Origin: DATCLS01 sp035296625 | GTDB lineage: Bacteria > Actinomycetota > Acidimicrobiia > Acidimicrobiales > VFJN01 | Length of the DNA: 64,000 bases | Direction of reading: 5' to 3' | NCBI GenBank assembly: GCA_035296625.1 | Contig: DATHAO010000011.1 | Coordinates: 1-64,000 of the forward strand | In this document: positions 8,299 through 17,446 of the stretch, piece after piece | Position numbering within the stretch: the first letter of the stretch is position 1 | Layout: every line of letters starts with the position of its first letter | The notes under the pieces: generated by a model | The model's database searches: none | Told to the model about the DNA's origin: nothing | Seen by the model: only the letters and a program-made list of their open reading frames with translations | Made by a program: the position numbers and the translations under genes

Positions 8299-9725
8299 AG
8301 GGCGGCGACGGGGATGCGGGTGCGATGGCGGGCCGGGACGGTCACGGCCACCAGGTCGCCCCGCAGGTGGTGGGGCGCGGCCGAGGTGACCCGCACGTCG
8401 GCGAACGAGCCCGGCCGCGGCGGCGATTCCGACCGGAAGTGGACGAGCTTGTTCTGGCGCGTGCGACCGGTGGTCACCGAAGCGTCCTTCCGGGACGGGC
8501 CCTCGACGAGCACCTCCTCGGTGCGGCCCACACGGGCCTCGTGGCGGGCGAGGCCGGAGCGCTCTACGACGATCCGCAGGCGCTCGAACCGCTCGCGGGT
8601 CACCTCGGGCGGCACGAAGTCGTCGGACCGCTCGGCCGCCTCGGTGCCGGGCCGCGGGCTGTAGACGAACGTGTAGGCGCTGTCGTAGGCGGCCTCGGCC
8701 GCCACCTCGAGCGTGCGCTCGAAGTCGTCGTCGGTCTCGCCGGGGAAGCCCACGATGATGTCGGTGGTGACGGCCAGGTCATCGATGCCGGCCCGGGCGG
8801 CGGCCAGGCGCTCGAGGTAGCGCTCCGCGGTGTAGCCGCGGTGCATGGCGGCGAGCACCCGGTCGCTGCCCGACTGCAGCGGTAGGTGGAGGTGCTCGCA
8901 CACGGCCGGCGTCGTGGCCATGGCGTCGATCGTCTCGGGGCGCAGGTCCTTGGGATGCGGGCTCGTGTAGCGCACGCGGCGGATGCCCTCGATCGTGCCG
9001 ACCGCCCGGAGCAGGTTCGCGAACAGGGGCCGGACCCGCACGTCGTCGCCGGCCCGTCGCCGGGCGAGGGCGATGTCGCGGCCGTAGCTGTTGACGTTCT
9101 GGCCGAGCAGCGTCACCTCGGACACGCCATCGCCGGCCAGCGCCCGGACCTCGTCGACGACGTGGTCGAAGGGCCGGCTGATCTCGGGGCCCCGGACTGC
9201 GGGCACGATGCAGAAGGCGCACGAGTTGTCGCAGCCGATCTGGATCGTCACCCAGCCGGCGTAGGGGACCTCGCGCCGGGCCGGCAGGGCGCTGGCGAAG
9301 GTCTCGTGGTCGTCGGCGACCGTCTCTTCGAGGATCTCGACGATCGGCCGCCCGGCCGCCCGCTGCTCGGTGAGCAGGTCGGCGGCGCGGTGCACGTTGT
9401 GGGTGCCGAAGACGACGTCGACATGGGGGGCGCGGGCGACGATGCCGTCCCGGTCCTTCTGGGCGAGGCAGCCGCCGACCACGATCTGCAGGTCGGGCCT
9501 GCGGTCCTTGAGCGACTTGAGGTGCCCGAGGTTGCCGTAGAGCTTGTTGTCGGCGTTCTCGCGGATGCAGCAGGTGTTGAGGACGACGACGTCGGCGTCG
9601 TCGAGGTCGTCGGCCGGCGTGAGCCCCTCCGCGTCGAGCAGGCCGGCGATGCGCTCGGAGTCGTGCTCGTTCATCTGGCACCCGTAGGTGCGCACGACGT
9701 ACCGGCGACCGGCCCCGCTCTCCAT
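8295..9725 (-). CDS. miaB: tRNA-2-methylthio-N6-dimethylallyladenosine synthase
   Basis: Radical-SAM methylthiotransferase acting on i6A37 of tRNA. From the ATG at 9723-9725 the protein has 476 residues: UPF0004 domain with cluster cysteines C16, C52 or C53, and C86; radical-SAM motif CDNSCAFC (C165, C169, C172); then a C-terminal TRAM domain (GRTEEVLVEGPSRKDASVTTGR). Upstream GTG at 9747-9749 is in frame but without a Shine-Dalgarno; the ATG has a TAGCCT -10 element 8 nt before it, which favours it. The gene ends in a GTGA overlap with a GNAT gene. Confidence 0.95.
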   Translation of the reverse strand: MESGAGRRYVVRTYGCQMNEHDSERIAGLLDAEGLTPADDLDDADVVVLNTCCIRENADNKLYGNLGHLKSLKDRRPDLQIVVGGCLAQKDRDGIVARAPHVDVVFGTHNVHRAADLLTEQRAAGRPIVEILEETVADDHETFASALPARREVPYAGWVTIQIGCDNSCAFCIVPAVRGPEISRPFDHVVDEVRALAGDGVSEVTLLGQNVNSYGRDIALARRRAGDDVRVRPLFANLLRAVGTIEGIRRVRYTSPHPKDLRPETIDAMATTPAVCEHLHLPLQSGSDRVLAAMHRGYTAERYLERLAAARAGIDDLAVTTDIIVGFPGETDDDFERTLEVAAEAAYDSAYTFVYSPRPGTEAAERSDDFVPPEVTRERFERLRIVVERSGLARHEARVGRTEEVLVEGPSRKDASVTTGRTRQNKLVHFRSESPPRPGSFADVRVTSAAPHHLRGDLVAVTVPARHRTRIPVAAL

Positions 9726-9733
9726 GACCGCAC

Positions 9734-9739
9734 AGGCTA
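9734..9739 (-). promoter_or_regulatory. -10 element of miaB
   Basis: TAGCCT on the minus strand, 8 nt before the miaB ATG. It supports the shorter start and near-leaderless transcription. Confidence 0.5.
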
Positions 9740-9773
9740 CCGAGGCCACCGGGACCGGCTGGGCGCCTTTGCG

Positions 9774-11462
9774 TCAGCCGCTGGCCGGCGACGGGTAGTC
9801 CGGCGGCACCTCGGCCTCGGGCGGGTTGGTGATCTGCGTGACCGCGTTGTCGGGGTCGAACACGTCGAGCGCGTCGGTGTAGTCGTCGGGCATGTAGCGC
9901 ATGCCGCCGTTGGCGTAGCGGTAGAGGCCCGTGCCCTCCTGGCCGGTTTCGTCCGGCCCCTCGGCGGTCGGATCCCACCAGAGCTCGACCATGTCGTCGA
10001 TGCCGGCGTAGTCGTCGCGGCCCCACAGCTCGGTGCCGTAGTCGAGCGACGGCTGGGTCACGGCCCTGGGCGTCGGCGGGAACGCGAACAGGCCGTCGCG
10101 GAGGTTCTCGACCGTCAGGTTCGGCCCGGCGTACTCGAGGCCCGTGAAGAACAGCGCCACCTGCGGGTAGATGAGGATCAGGGCGTCGTCGGCCGGCGGC
10201 GGCTCGCCGAAGTACCACTCGTAGAGCTGGTAGGGCGGGGTGATCGTGGGCTCGGACGCCGGGGGCAGGAAGCTGATGCCGAAGGCGTGTGTCCATTGGT
10301 CCTGGTCGAACGTGCGCCCGAACGTGCTGGCGTCGGTGAAGGGATAGGCGGCGAGCACCCACTCGGGGAACCAGTCCTGCTTGGTGGCCTCGTTGCTGAA
10401 CGCCGGCGCCGTGATCGGATCGGCCCGGATGATGACGCTCGTGACGCCCGCCTCCTTGAAGCGGGCGATGGCGCTGGCGGCGAGCTCCTGGGCGCGGCCC
10501 GGGTCGAGCGGGTAGGTCACGGTCTCGGCCACGTCGACGCCGGCGTCGGCCAGCTCGTCGACAAGGCGGCCGGCGCTCTCCTCGTCGGCGTCGGTCTGGG
10601 CCTGGTAAAGCAGGCCGAACACCCGCTCGTCGTCCTGCAGGGCCTCGCCGGCGAACTCCGCGGGCTTGCCGGCCAGCTTGGTGCTCACGTACGCGGCCAC
10701 GTGCTTGCGCACCTGGCCGAGGCTCGGCTGGAGGCCGAACGCGCTCGGCTCGGGATCGGAGATGCCCGGGCAGGCCATGCAGACGATGCCCCGGTCGTGC
10801 AGCTCCTCGGTCCAGACGTTGGCCAGCAGCGGACCGCCGAGCACGGCGAACGGCTGCTTCTCCGCGGCGGCCACGGCGTCGGCCCGGGCCGCGACCGGGT
10901 CGAGCATGCTGCCGGACGCCTCGACGAACTCGAGCTCCACCGTGCGGCCGTAGGCCTGGTAGTAGCGCTGGAAGATCTCGACGAGGCCCTCGTAGGTGGC
11001 GCGGACCTCATCGATCGAGTCGGAGATGCCGAGGGCCTGACGGACGAGCCCGAAGACCGGATCGTCCTCGTTGGGGAGCCAGGCGACGATCTTGATCGTG
11101 TCGCCGGTGACCCCGTCGGCCGTGGCGCCGCCGTTGTCGTCGCCCTCCATGTCGGCCACGCACTCGGTGCGGAAGAAGAACGGGATGGCGACCCGGCCCG
11201 ACTCGGTGTCGCAGGTCTCGGGGAAGGTGGCGTCGAGGCCCTGGTCCTGGGCCATAGACCACGTGACGACGCCGTCGGGCAGCTCGCCCGTGGGGGCCGC
11301 CGCCTCGTCGTCGGCGGCGCCGGTGTCGCCGTCGTCGCCCCCACCGGTCACGACGGAGACGCCCACGACGAGGGCGATGACGATGAGGACGGCCGTGATC
11401 GGGCCGTAGCGGCGCAGGGCGCTCGGCCGGTCGGTGCGGTCGTTGTCGTCGACGGGCTGCAT
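9774..11462 (-). CDS. branched-chain amino acid-type ABC transporter substrate-binding protein
   Basis: A 562-residue periplasmic-binding-fold protein of the Leu/Ile/Val family (type I). An N-terminal membrane segment at about residues 20-41 is not followed by a lipobox cysteine, so it is probably an uncleaved membrane anchor rather than a lipoprotein. Two-lobed features include GDTIKIVAWLPNEDDPVFG, AEKQPFAVLGGPLLANVWTE and YEWYFGEPPPADDALILIYP. It is longer than usual (about 380-450 residues). Start: ATG 11460-11462 with GGTGAG in front; a GTG three codons upstream is the alternative. It follows the fused permease/ATPase gene by 40 bp on the same strand, so they form one operon. Confidence 0.88.
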   Translation of the reverse strand: MQPVDDNDRTDRPSALRRYGPITAVLIVIALVVGVSVVTGGGDDGDTGAADDEAAAPTGELPDGVVTWSMAQDQGLDATFPETCDTESGRVAIPFFFRTECVADMEGDDNGGATADGVTGDTIKIVAWLPNEDDPVFGLVRQALGISDSIDEVRATYEGLVEIFQRYYQAYGRTVELEFVEASGSMLDPVAARADAVAAAEKQPFAVLGGPLLANVWTEELHDRGIVCMACPGISDPEPSAFGLQPSLGQVRKHVAAYVSTKLAGKPAEFAGEALQDDERVFGLLYQAQTDADEESAGRLVDELADAGVDVAETVTYPLDPGRAQELAASAIARFKEAGVTSVIIRADPITAPAFSNEATKQDWFPEWVLAAYPFTDASTFGRTFDQDQWTHAFGISFLPPASEPTITPPYQLYEWYFGEPPPADDALILIYPQVALFFTGLEYAGPNLTVENLRDGLFAFPPTPRAVTQPSLDYGTELWGRDDYAGIDDMVELWWDPTAEGPDETGQEGTGLYRYANGGMRYMPDDYTDALDVFDPDNAVTQITNPPEAEVPPDYPSPASG

Positions 11463-11502
11463 CGGTCTCACCTTCGCAGGTCGGTCGGTGCGGACGGAAC
11501 GC

Positions 11503-14500
11503 TCACGAGACGGGCGTCGCGGTCGTGCGGCCGGTGCCGGAGCGGTGGATGGCGGTCCGGTCGTCGCCCAGATAGGAGGCCAGCACGGCGGGGTCGGCGA
11601 GGACCTCCGCGGGCGGGCCGACGGCCACGACGCGACCCTGGTCCATGGCCACGAGCCGGTCGGCCACGGCCTCGACGAGCGGGATGTCGTGCTCGACGAC
11701 GACGAGGCTGGCGCCCGTCTCGTCGCGGATCCGGCGGATCAGGGGGGCGAGCTGCTCGACCTCGCGCTGGGCGATGCCCGAGGCCGGCTCGTCGAGCAGC
11801 ACCACGCGTGGGCGGTGCGCCAGCAGGCACGCGAGATCGACGACCCGCCGGGTGCCGGTCGACAGCTCGCCGACGAACAGTGAGCGGTAGGGCGCCAGGC
11901 CGAGCAGGTCGATCAGCTGGTCGACGCGCCGGCGAACGGCGTGCTCGCTGTCAATGGCGTTGGGCAGGTGGAACGCCGCGGACAGCGGGTCGCCGACCTT
12001 CACCCAGCGCTCGAGGGCGACGGCGATCGTCTCGTCGACGGTCATGGTGGCGAACAGGCGGGCGTCCTGGAAGGACCGGCCGAGCCCGCGCCGGGCCCGG
12101 GCGGGGGCCTGGAGGTGGCCGACATCGCGCCCGGCGAGCGCGATGCGCCCGGCGCTGAGGGGGACGAAGCCGCTGAGGGCGTCGAACAGCGTGGTCTTGC
12201 CCGCCCCGTTCGGGCCGATGATCCCGACGATCTCGCCCGGGGCCACGGCGAGCGAGACCTCCTCCACGGCACGGACGCCGCCGAACGTCACGGATGCGCC
12301 CGTGACCTCGAGCACCGGGCCGGCACCGCCGCCGTGTCCGGCGGCCGCGGCCGCGTCGGCCACGTCGATTGCGGCCGCATGTGTTGCGGCGTCGTCGGCG
12401 GGCGTGGCGGTTGCCGAGGGCGTGGCAGTTGCCGAGGGCGTGGCGGTTCCGGCCGCACGCGTTGCGGGGTCGTCGGCGGGCGTGGCGTTTGGCGAGGGCG
12501 TGGCGAATTCGGACGCGCGTGTTGCGGGGTCGTCGGCGGGTGTGGCGGTTGCCGAGGGCGGGACGGTTGCCGAGGGCGTGGCGGTCGTGGCCGCAGGCCT
12601 TGCGGGGTCGTCGGCCGGCGTGGCGGTTGCCTCCGGCATAGCGGTTGCCGCCGGATCGTCCGGGGTGCCGGCGGACGGCGTGGCGGCGCCGGCGGCGGCG
12701 CCGAGGAAGACGGAGCGCAGGAGGTCGGGGCGATCGAGCAGCTCCGCGGCCGGGCCGGAGAAGCGGACCTCGCCACGTTCGAGGAACACGGCCCGGTCGG
12801 CGATGTCGAGGGCCACGTTGACCGACTGTTCGACCACGACCAGCGTCGTGCCCTCGGCCCGGAGCTGGTCGACGAAGCGCAACAGCCGCCCGACCACCGC
12901 CGGCGCCAGGCCGAGCGACAGCTCGTCGATCATCAGCAGGCGAGGCCGGGCCAGGACGGCCATGGCGAGCGCCAGCATCTGCTGCTGGCCGCCCGAGAGG
13001 TTGCCGGCCTGCTCGTCGGCACGGTCGCGCAGCACTGGGAACAGGCGCTGCATCCGGGCCACCGCGGCAGGCGTACCCGAGCGGTTCCGCCGGTGCAGCC
13101 ACCCGGCCACCCGCAGGTTGTCGGCGACCGTCAGCGTGGGGAACACGCCGGCGCCACCGGGCATGTGACCGATGCCGAGCCCCGCCACGAGGTGGGCCGG
13201 CCGGCCGGTGATGTCGTCGCCGTCGAGGAGGATCCGCCCGGCGCCGGGCGGAACGAGGCCCGAGATGGCCCGCAGCAGCGTCGACTTGCCCGCCCCGTTC
13301 GTGCCGAGCAGCGCCACGGCCTCGCCGCGGCGCACGTGGAGGTCGACGCCGAACAGCACCGGCACCCCGCCGTAGCCAACCTCGACGCCACGGACGTCGA
13401 GCAGCAGGTCACCGCCCTCATCGCTCGCCGTCGGACCGGATCGATCCGCGGTCGGCTCGCCTGCGCGGTCGGTCGCCCCACCGGCCGCCGCGTCTGAGGT
13501 CGACGGGGTGGCCGCCACGCGCGGCCCGGCGGGTTCGGCGGCCGGCGCGGCGGTCGCAGCTGCCGGCTCGGCCGGGGCTGCCGAAGCCGAGCCTGGCGCG
13601 GCAGCCACGCCCGCGGCCCGTGCGACCGGAGCGGCGGGGGCGGCCGGAGGCGAGCCTGGGGCGGCCGGTTCGGCCCGCGCCGCGGCGGCGGCGGGCGCAC
13701 GCGAGGCGGCGGCGGGCGCAGGCGGCGCGGCGGCGGGCGCAGGCGGGGCGGTGGCGGGTGACGCGCTGAGCGCGGCGTCGGCCGGGGAGGCGGTGAAGCC
13801 GGGGACGACAAGGGACGCACGGGTGGCGATGGCGCGCAGGACGGCGTCGCGTATCCGCAGGCCGAAGCTGGCGAGGCCGCCCGGGGCGACGAGCAGCACG
13901 AGCACGACGCCCACTCCGGAGGCCAGGAACTGCCATTCGGTGTCGAGGAACCACCGGCCTCCGAGCAGGAACAGGGCACCGAGCACGGCCCCGGAGATGC
14001 TCCCCATGCCCCCGACGACGACCATCGTGAAGACGGCAAGGTTCTCGATCGGCGAGTACGACGACCCGTCGAAGGCCCGCTCGTGATGCACGAACAGCGC
14101 CCCGGCGAGCGCGGCGATGGCGCCGGACAGGCTGAAGGCCGCCAGCCGGACCCGGGCCACGTCGACGGCGTAGGCCTGCGCCGCCCGCTCGTTGTCGCGC
14201 AGCGCCAGGAGTGCCCGGCCGAAACGGCCGGCCCGCACCCCGCCCACGCCGAACATCACCACGACCAGCACGGCCAGGGCGAGGTAGTAGACCGACACCT
14301 CGGACGACACCTCGAGGCCACCGAGGAACGGCGCCCGCTCGACCCGCTCGTCGGGCACCCACCCGAAGTCGTCGGGGTTGAGCAGATACGACGTCGTCGC
14401 CAGGGCGAACGCGAAGGTGGTGATGGCGAGGTACAGGCCGCGGAGGCGCAACGTCGGCACGCCCACCAGAGCCGCCACCGCCGCCCCCACCACGCCGGCG

Positions 14501-15882
14501 ACGACCATGGCCACGAACAAATCGGCGTCCCAGCTGGTGACGACCGCCCCGCCCACGGCGGCGCCGATGGCGAAGAACGCCACCTGGCCGAGCGACACCG
14601 ACCCGGCCCACCCGGACAGCACGACGAGCGACAGGCCGAGCAGCGCGTAGATGAGCAGCGCCGAGGCCTTGAAGACCTGCGCGGCGTCGAGGACGGCGGG
14701 CAGCGCCAGCGCCACGGCCGCGACCAGCCCGACCGCCAGCACCCGGCCCGCGCGCACGGCGGGCAGGCGGGCGAGCACCGCCGGGACGGGCCGGACGGCC
14801 TCGGCGGACCGCCAGGCCGCGGCGTCGGCCTCGGCGATCTGGGCCGCCTCGCGGCGGCGCACCACCAGGGCGATGACCACGACCACGCCGAGGATCGGGT
14901 CGATGAGCTCGAAGCCGTGGTTCCACTCGATGCCTAGCTCGAGCGCGCCGAGGGCGACGGCCGCGGTGGTGACGCCAACGAGATCGGTCATGCGGCCGAG
15001 CAGCAGCGCCACGAGCGCCCGCAGCAGCACGCTGAAGCCGAGCGCCGTGCCCGCCGGCAGCTCGAGGATGCCGCTGCGCAGGAACACCGCAGCGAAGGCC
15101 AGCGCTGCCGCCATCGACCACACCATCGTCTGGAGCCGCCCGACCGGCACGCCCAGCAGGGACGCCCGGTCGGCGCTGTCGGCACTGGCCCGGATGGCGA
15201 CGCCGGCGTCGCTGCCCCGCAGGAACAGCGCCACGAGCGCCACCGCCACCGGCGTGACGACGAGGCCGAGCAGGTCGTTGGCGTCGAAGGTCAGCGTGCC
15301 GAGCCGGCGGGTGGCGTCGAAGGGGGGCTCGATGCGCCCGGCGATCAGGTTCACGTCCCACAGGCGGGGCACGAGGAGGGCGGCGGCCGCCAACACCTGG
15401 CTGAGCCCGATCGTGGCGATCGTGACTAGCAGCCGGGGCGCCCGGGCGAACCGGCGGATGACGAGCCGCTCCGTGGTGGCGCCCAGCGCCAGGGCGACCG
15501 CCAGCCCGACGCCGACCGCCACCGGGTAGGGCAGCCCCGACTCGCGCAGCAACATGAACGTGACCACCGTCGGGGCGTAGCCCAGGTCGGCCTGCGCGAA
15601 GTTGATGATGCGGTTGGCCCGGTAGACGAGCGCCATGCCCAGCGCCACGAGGGCCGTGAGCCCACCGATGATGAGGCCTCGGACGACGATGCCGGCTGGC
15701 GCTGGGAACAGCACCTGCTGGGCCACGAGGATGGCGAGCGCCGGCCCCAGCGACCGGGTCGCCGGAGGCACCCGCGACCGGGCGGACCGGCGCGGGGCTG
15801 TCACGGTGAGGTCGGTGACGACGACCGCGTCGTCCGTGGCGACGTCATCGATGACGTCGCCGACGTTGCTCCCCCGGCTCAT
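11503..15882 (-). CDS. four-domain fused branched-chain amino acid-type ABC importer (LivH-LivM-LivF-LivG in one chain)
   Basis: A single 1459-residue reading frame holds all membrane and ATPase parts of a Liv-type importer. Order: LivH-like permease (about 40-340), LivM-like permease (about 370-690; LSGWAGSVSLGQVAFFAIGA is typical), a Pro/Ala-rich linker (692-824), a LivF-like ATPase (825-1061; Walker A GTNGAGKST, signature LSGGQQQ), a second linker of TATPADDPATRA-type repeats (1062-1187), and a LivG-like ATPase (1188-1459; Walker A GPNGAGKTT, LLDEPASGIA). The LivG signature is LSTGTRR rather than LSGG. The ATG at 15880-15882 has a GAGGGGAG ribosome-binding site 8 nt away; an in-frame ATG 30 bases upstream lacks one. 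No stop or frameshift separates the parts. The binding protein follows. Confidence 0.9.
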   Translation of the reverse strand: MSRGSNVGDVIDDVATDDAVVVTDLTVTAPRRSARSRVPPATRSLGPALAILVAQQVLFPAPAGIVVRGLIIGGLTALVALGMALVYRANRIINFAQADLGYAPTVVTFMLLRESGLPYPVAVGVGLAVALALGATTERLVIRRFARAPRLLVTIATIGLSQVLAAAALLVPRLWDVNLIAGRIEPPFDATRRLGTLTFDANDLLGLVVTPVAVALVALFLRGSDAGVAIRASADSADRASLLGVPVGRLQTMVWSMAAALAFAAVFLRSGILELPAGTALGFSVLLRALVALLLGRMTDLVGVTTAAVALGALELGIEWNHGFELIDPILGVVVVIALVVRRREAAQIAEADAAAWRSAEAVRPVPAVLARLPAVRAGRVLAVGLVAAVALALPAVLDAAQVFKASALLIYALLGLSLVVLSGWAGSVSLGQVAFFAIGAAVGGAVVTSWDADLFVAMVVAGVVGAAVAALVGVPTLRLRGLYLAITTFAFALATTSYLLNPDDFGWVPDERVERAPFLGGLEVSSEVSVYYLALAVLVVVMFGVGGVRAGRFGRALLALRDNERAAQAYAVDVARVRLAAFSLSGAIAALAGALFVHHERAFDGSSYSPIENLAVFTMVVVGGMGSISGAVLGALFLLGGRWFLDTEWQFLASGVGVVLVLLVAPGGLASFGLRIRDAVLRAIATRASLVVPGFTASPADAALSASPATAPPAPAAAPPAPAAASRAPAAAAARAEPAAPGSPPAAPAAPVARAAGVAAAPGSASAAPAEPAAATAAPAAEPAGPRVAATPSTSDAAAGGATDRAGEPTADRSGPTASDEGGDLLLDVRGVEVGYGGVPVLFGVDLHVRRGEAVALLGTNGAGKSTLLRAISGLVPPGAGRILLDGDDITGRPAHLVAGLGIGHMPGGAGVFPTLTVADNLRVAGWLHRRNRSGTPAAVARMQRLFPVLRDRADEQAGNLSGGQQQMLALAMAVLARPRLLMIDELSLGLAPAVVGRLLRFVDQLRAEGTTLVVVEQSVNVALDIADRAVFLERGEVRFSGPAAELLDRPDLLRSVFLGAAAGAATPSAGTPDDPAATAMPEATATPADDPARPAATTATPSATVPPSATATPADDPATRASEFATPSPNATPADDPATRAAGTATPSATATPSATATPADDAATHAAAIDVADAAAAAGHGGGAGPVLEVTGASVTFGGVRAVEEVSLAVAPGEIVGIIGPNGAGKTTLFDALSGFVPLSAGRIALAGRDVGHLQAPARARRGLGRSFQDARLFATMTVDETIAVALERWVKVGDPLSAAFHLPNAIDSEHAVRRRVDQLIDLLGLAPYRSLFVGELSTGTRRVVDLACLLAHRPRVVLLDEPASGIAQREVEQLAPLIRRIRDETGASLVVVEHDIPLVEAVADRLVAMDQGRVVAVGPPAEVLADPAVLASYLGDDRTAIHRSGTGRTTATPVS
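12383..12625 (-). repeat. repeats in the linker between the two ATPase domains
   Basis: Four copies of a 27-bp core related to GTTGCGGGGTCGTCGGCGGG start at 12383, 12461, 12521 and 12599 (spacing 78, 60, 78 bp, all multiples of three). They encode ATPADDPATRA-type units separated by variable ATPSAT blocks. Confidence 0.85.
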
Positions 15883-15950
15883 CGGAAACGCTCCCCTCGC
15901 GTCGAGCCTCATGTGTCATGGCGATCGGTGTACCTCGGCACCCCGACGGA

Positions 15951-15965
15951 CTGTGCGGAGCACAG
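15951..15965. promoter_or_regulatory. palindrome upstream of the Liv fusion gene
   Basis: CTGTGC-GGA-GCACAG is a perfect 6-bp inverted repeat, 69 nt before the start of the fused transporter gene. It may be a small operator or leader hairpin. The rest of the 260-base gap to recA shows the recA hairpin and nothing else I can identify. Confidence 0.35.
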
Positions 15966-16089
15966 CGAGTTCGGCGGAACGGCAAGGTAGCCGTCGGCGG
16001 CACCTCGCGAGCGAGAACTGCCAGTGGGAGTCGATGGGCGGCACTGGGGAGCTGCGACCAGCGGCCAGGGGAAACAGGAATGTGGTGGC

Positions 16090-16122
16090 GTGTGCCGACG
16101 GCCGCCGCGCGCGCCGGCACAC
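16090..16122 (-). terminator. hairpin after recA
   Basis: GTGTGCCG and CGGCACAC form a perfect 8-bp stem around a GC-rich loop, about 20 nt beyond the recA stop in the direction of transcription. No T-tract. Confidence 0.5.
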
Positions 16123-16142
16123 ACGCCCCGGATGGCGACGGC

Positions 16143-17198
<1,056 letters not shown>

Positions 17199-17332
17199 CG
17201 GTGTGGGGTCCTTTCCTGCGGTGGGATCGTGGGCGCAGGGCGACGTGCCCCGCTGCGATCTCGTGAGCCAGACCCTAAGGAAGGGGTGTGACAACCAAGC
17301 CGTAGCTGCCCCCGCGCGCCGAGGACGACACC

Positions 17333-17361
17333 AGTGTAGTTTCGAACGCCTGTTCGTTCAA
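17333..17361 (-). promoter_or_regulatory. SOS-controlled recA promoter
   Basis: On the minus strand: TTGAAC (-35, 17356-17361), a 17-bp spacer, TACACT (-10, 17333-17338). The predicted start near 17326 gives a leader of about 128 nt before recA. Confidence 0.8.
17343..17356. promoter_or_regulatory. LexA box
   Basis: CGAACGCCTGTTCG matches the actinobacterial/Gram-positive SOS box CGAAC-N4-GTTCG. It occupies most of the spacer between -35 and -10 of the recA promoter, so LexA would block polymerase directly. Confidence 0.85.
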
Positions 17362-17446
17362 GGATGGCGGGAGTCGACGAGCGGCTCAGACCGCGCCGAC
17401 GTGGCCCACGCCCGCCTCCGCGTCGGTGGCCCGAACGGTCCCCCGC

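Noticed and set aside
8886..12158. Very long open frame on the plus strand (over 1000 codons), antisense to miaB, the binding protein and the Liv fusion
   Set aside because: Its translation is Gly/Val/Arg/His-rich with no domain, and both opposing genes are clear homologues. Long antisense frames are expected at this GC content.
12383..12625. Regularly spaced repeats considered as a CRISPR array
   Set aside because: The repeats are in frame inside the Liv fusion, spacers are themselves repetitive, spacing is 60-78 bp, and no cas genes are near.
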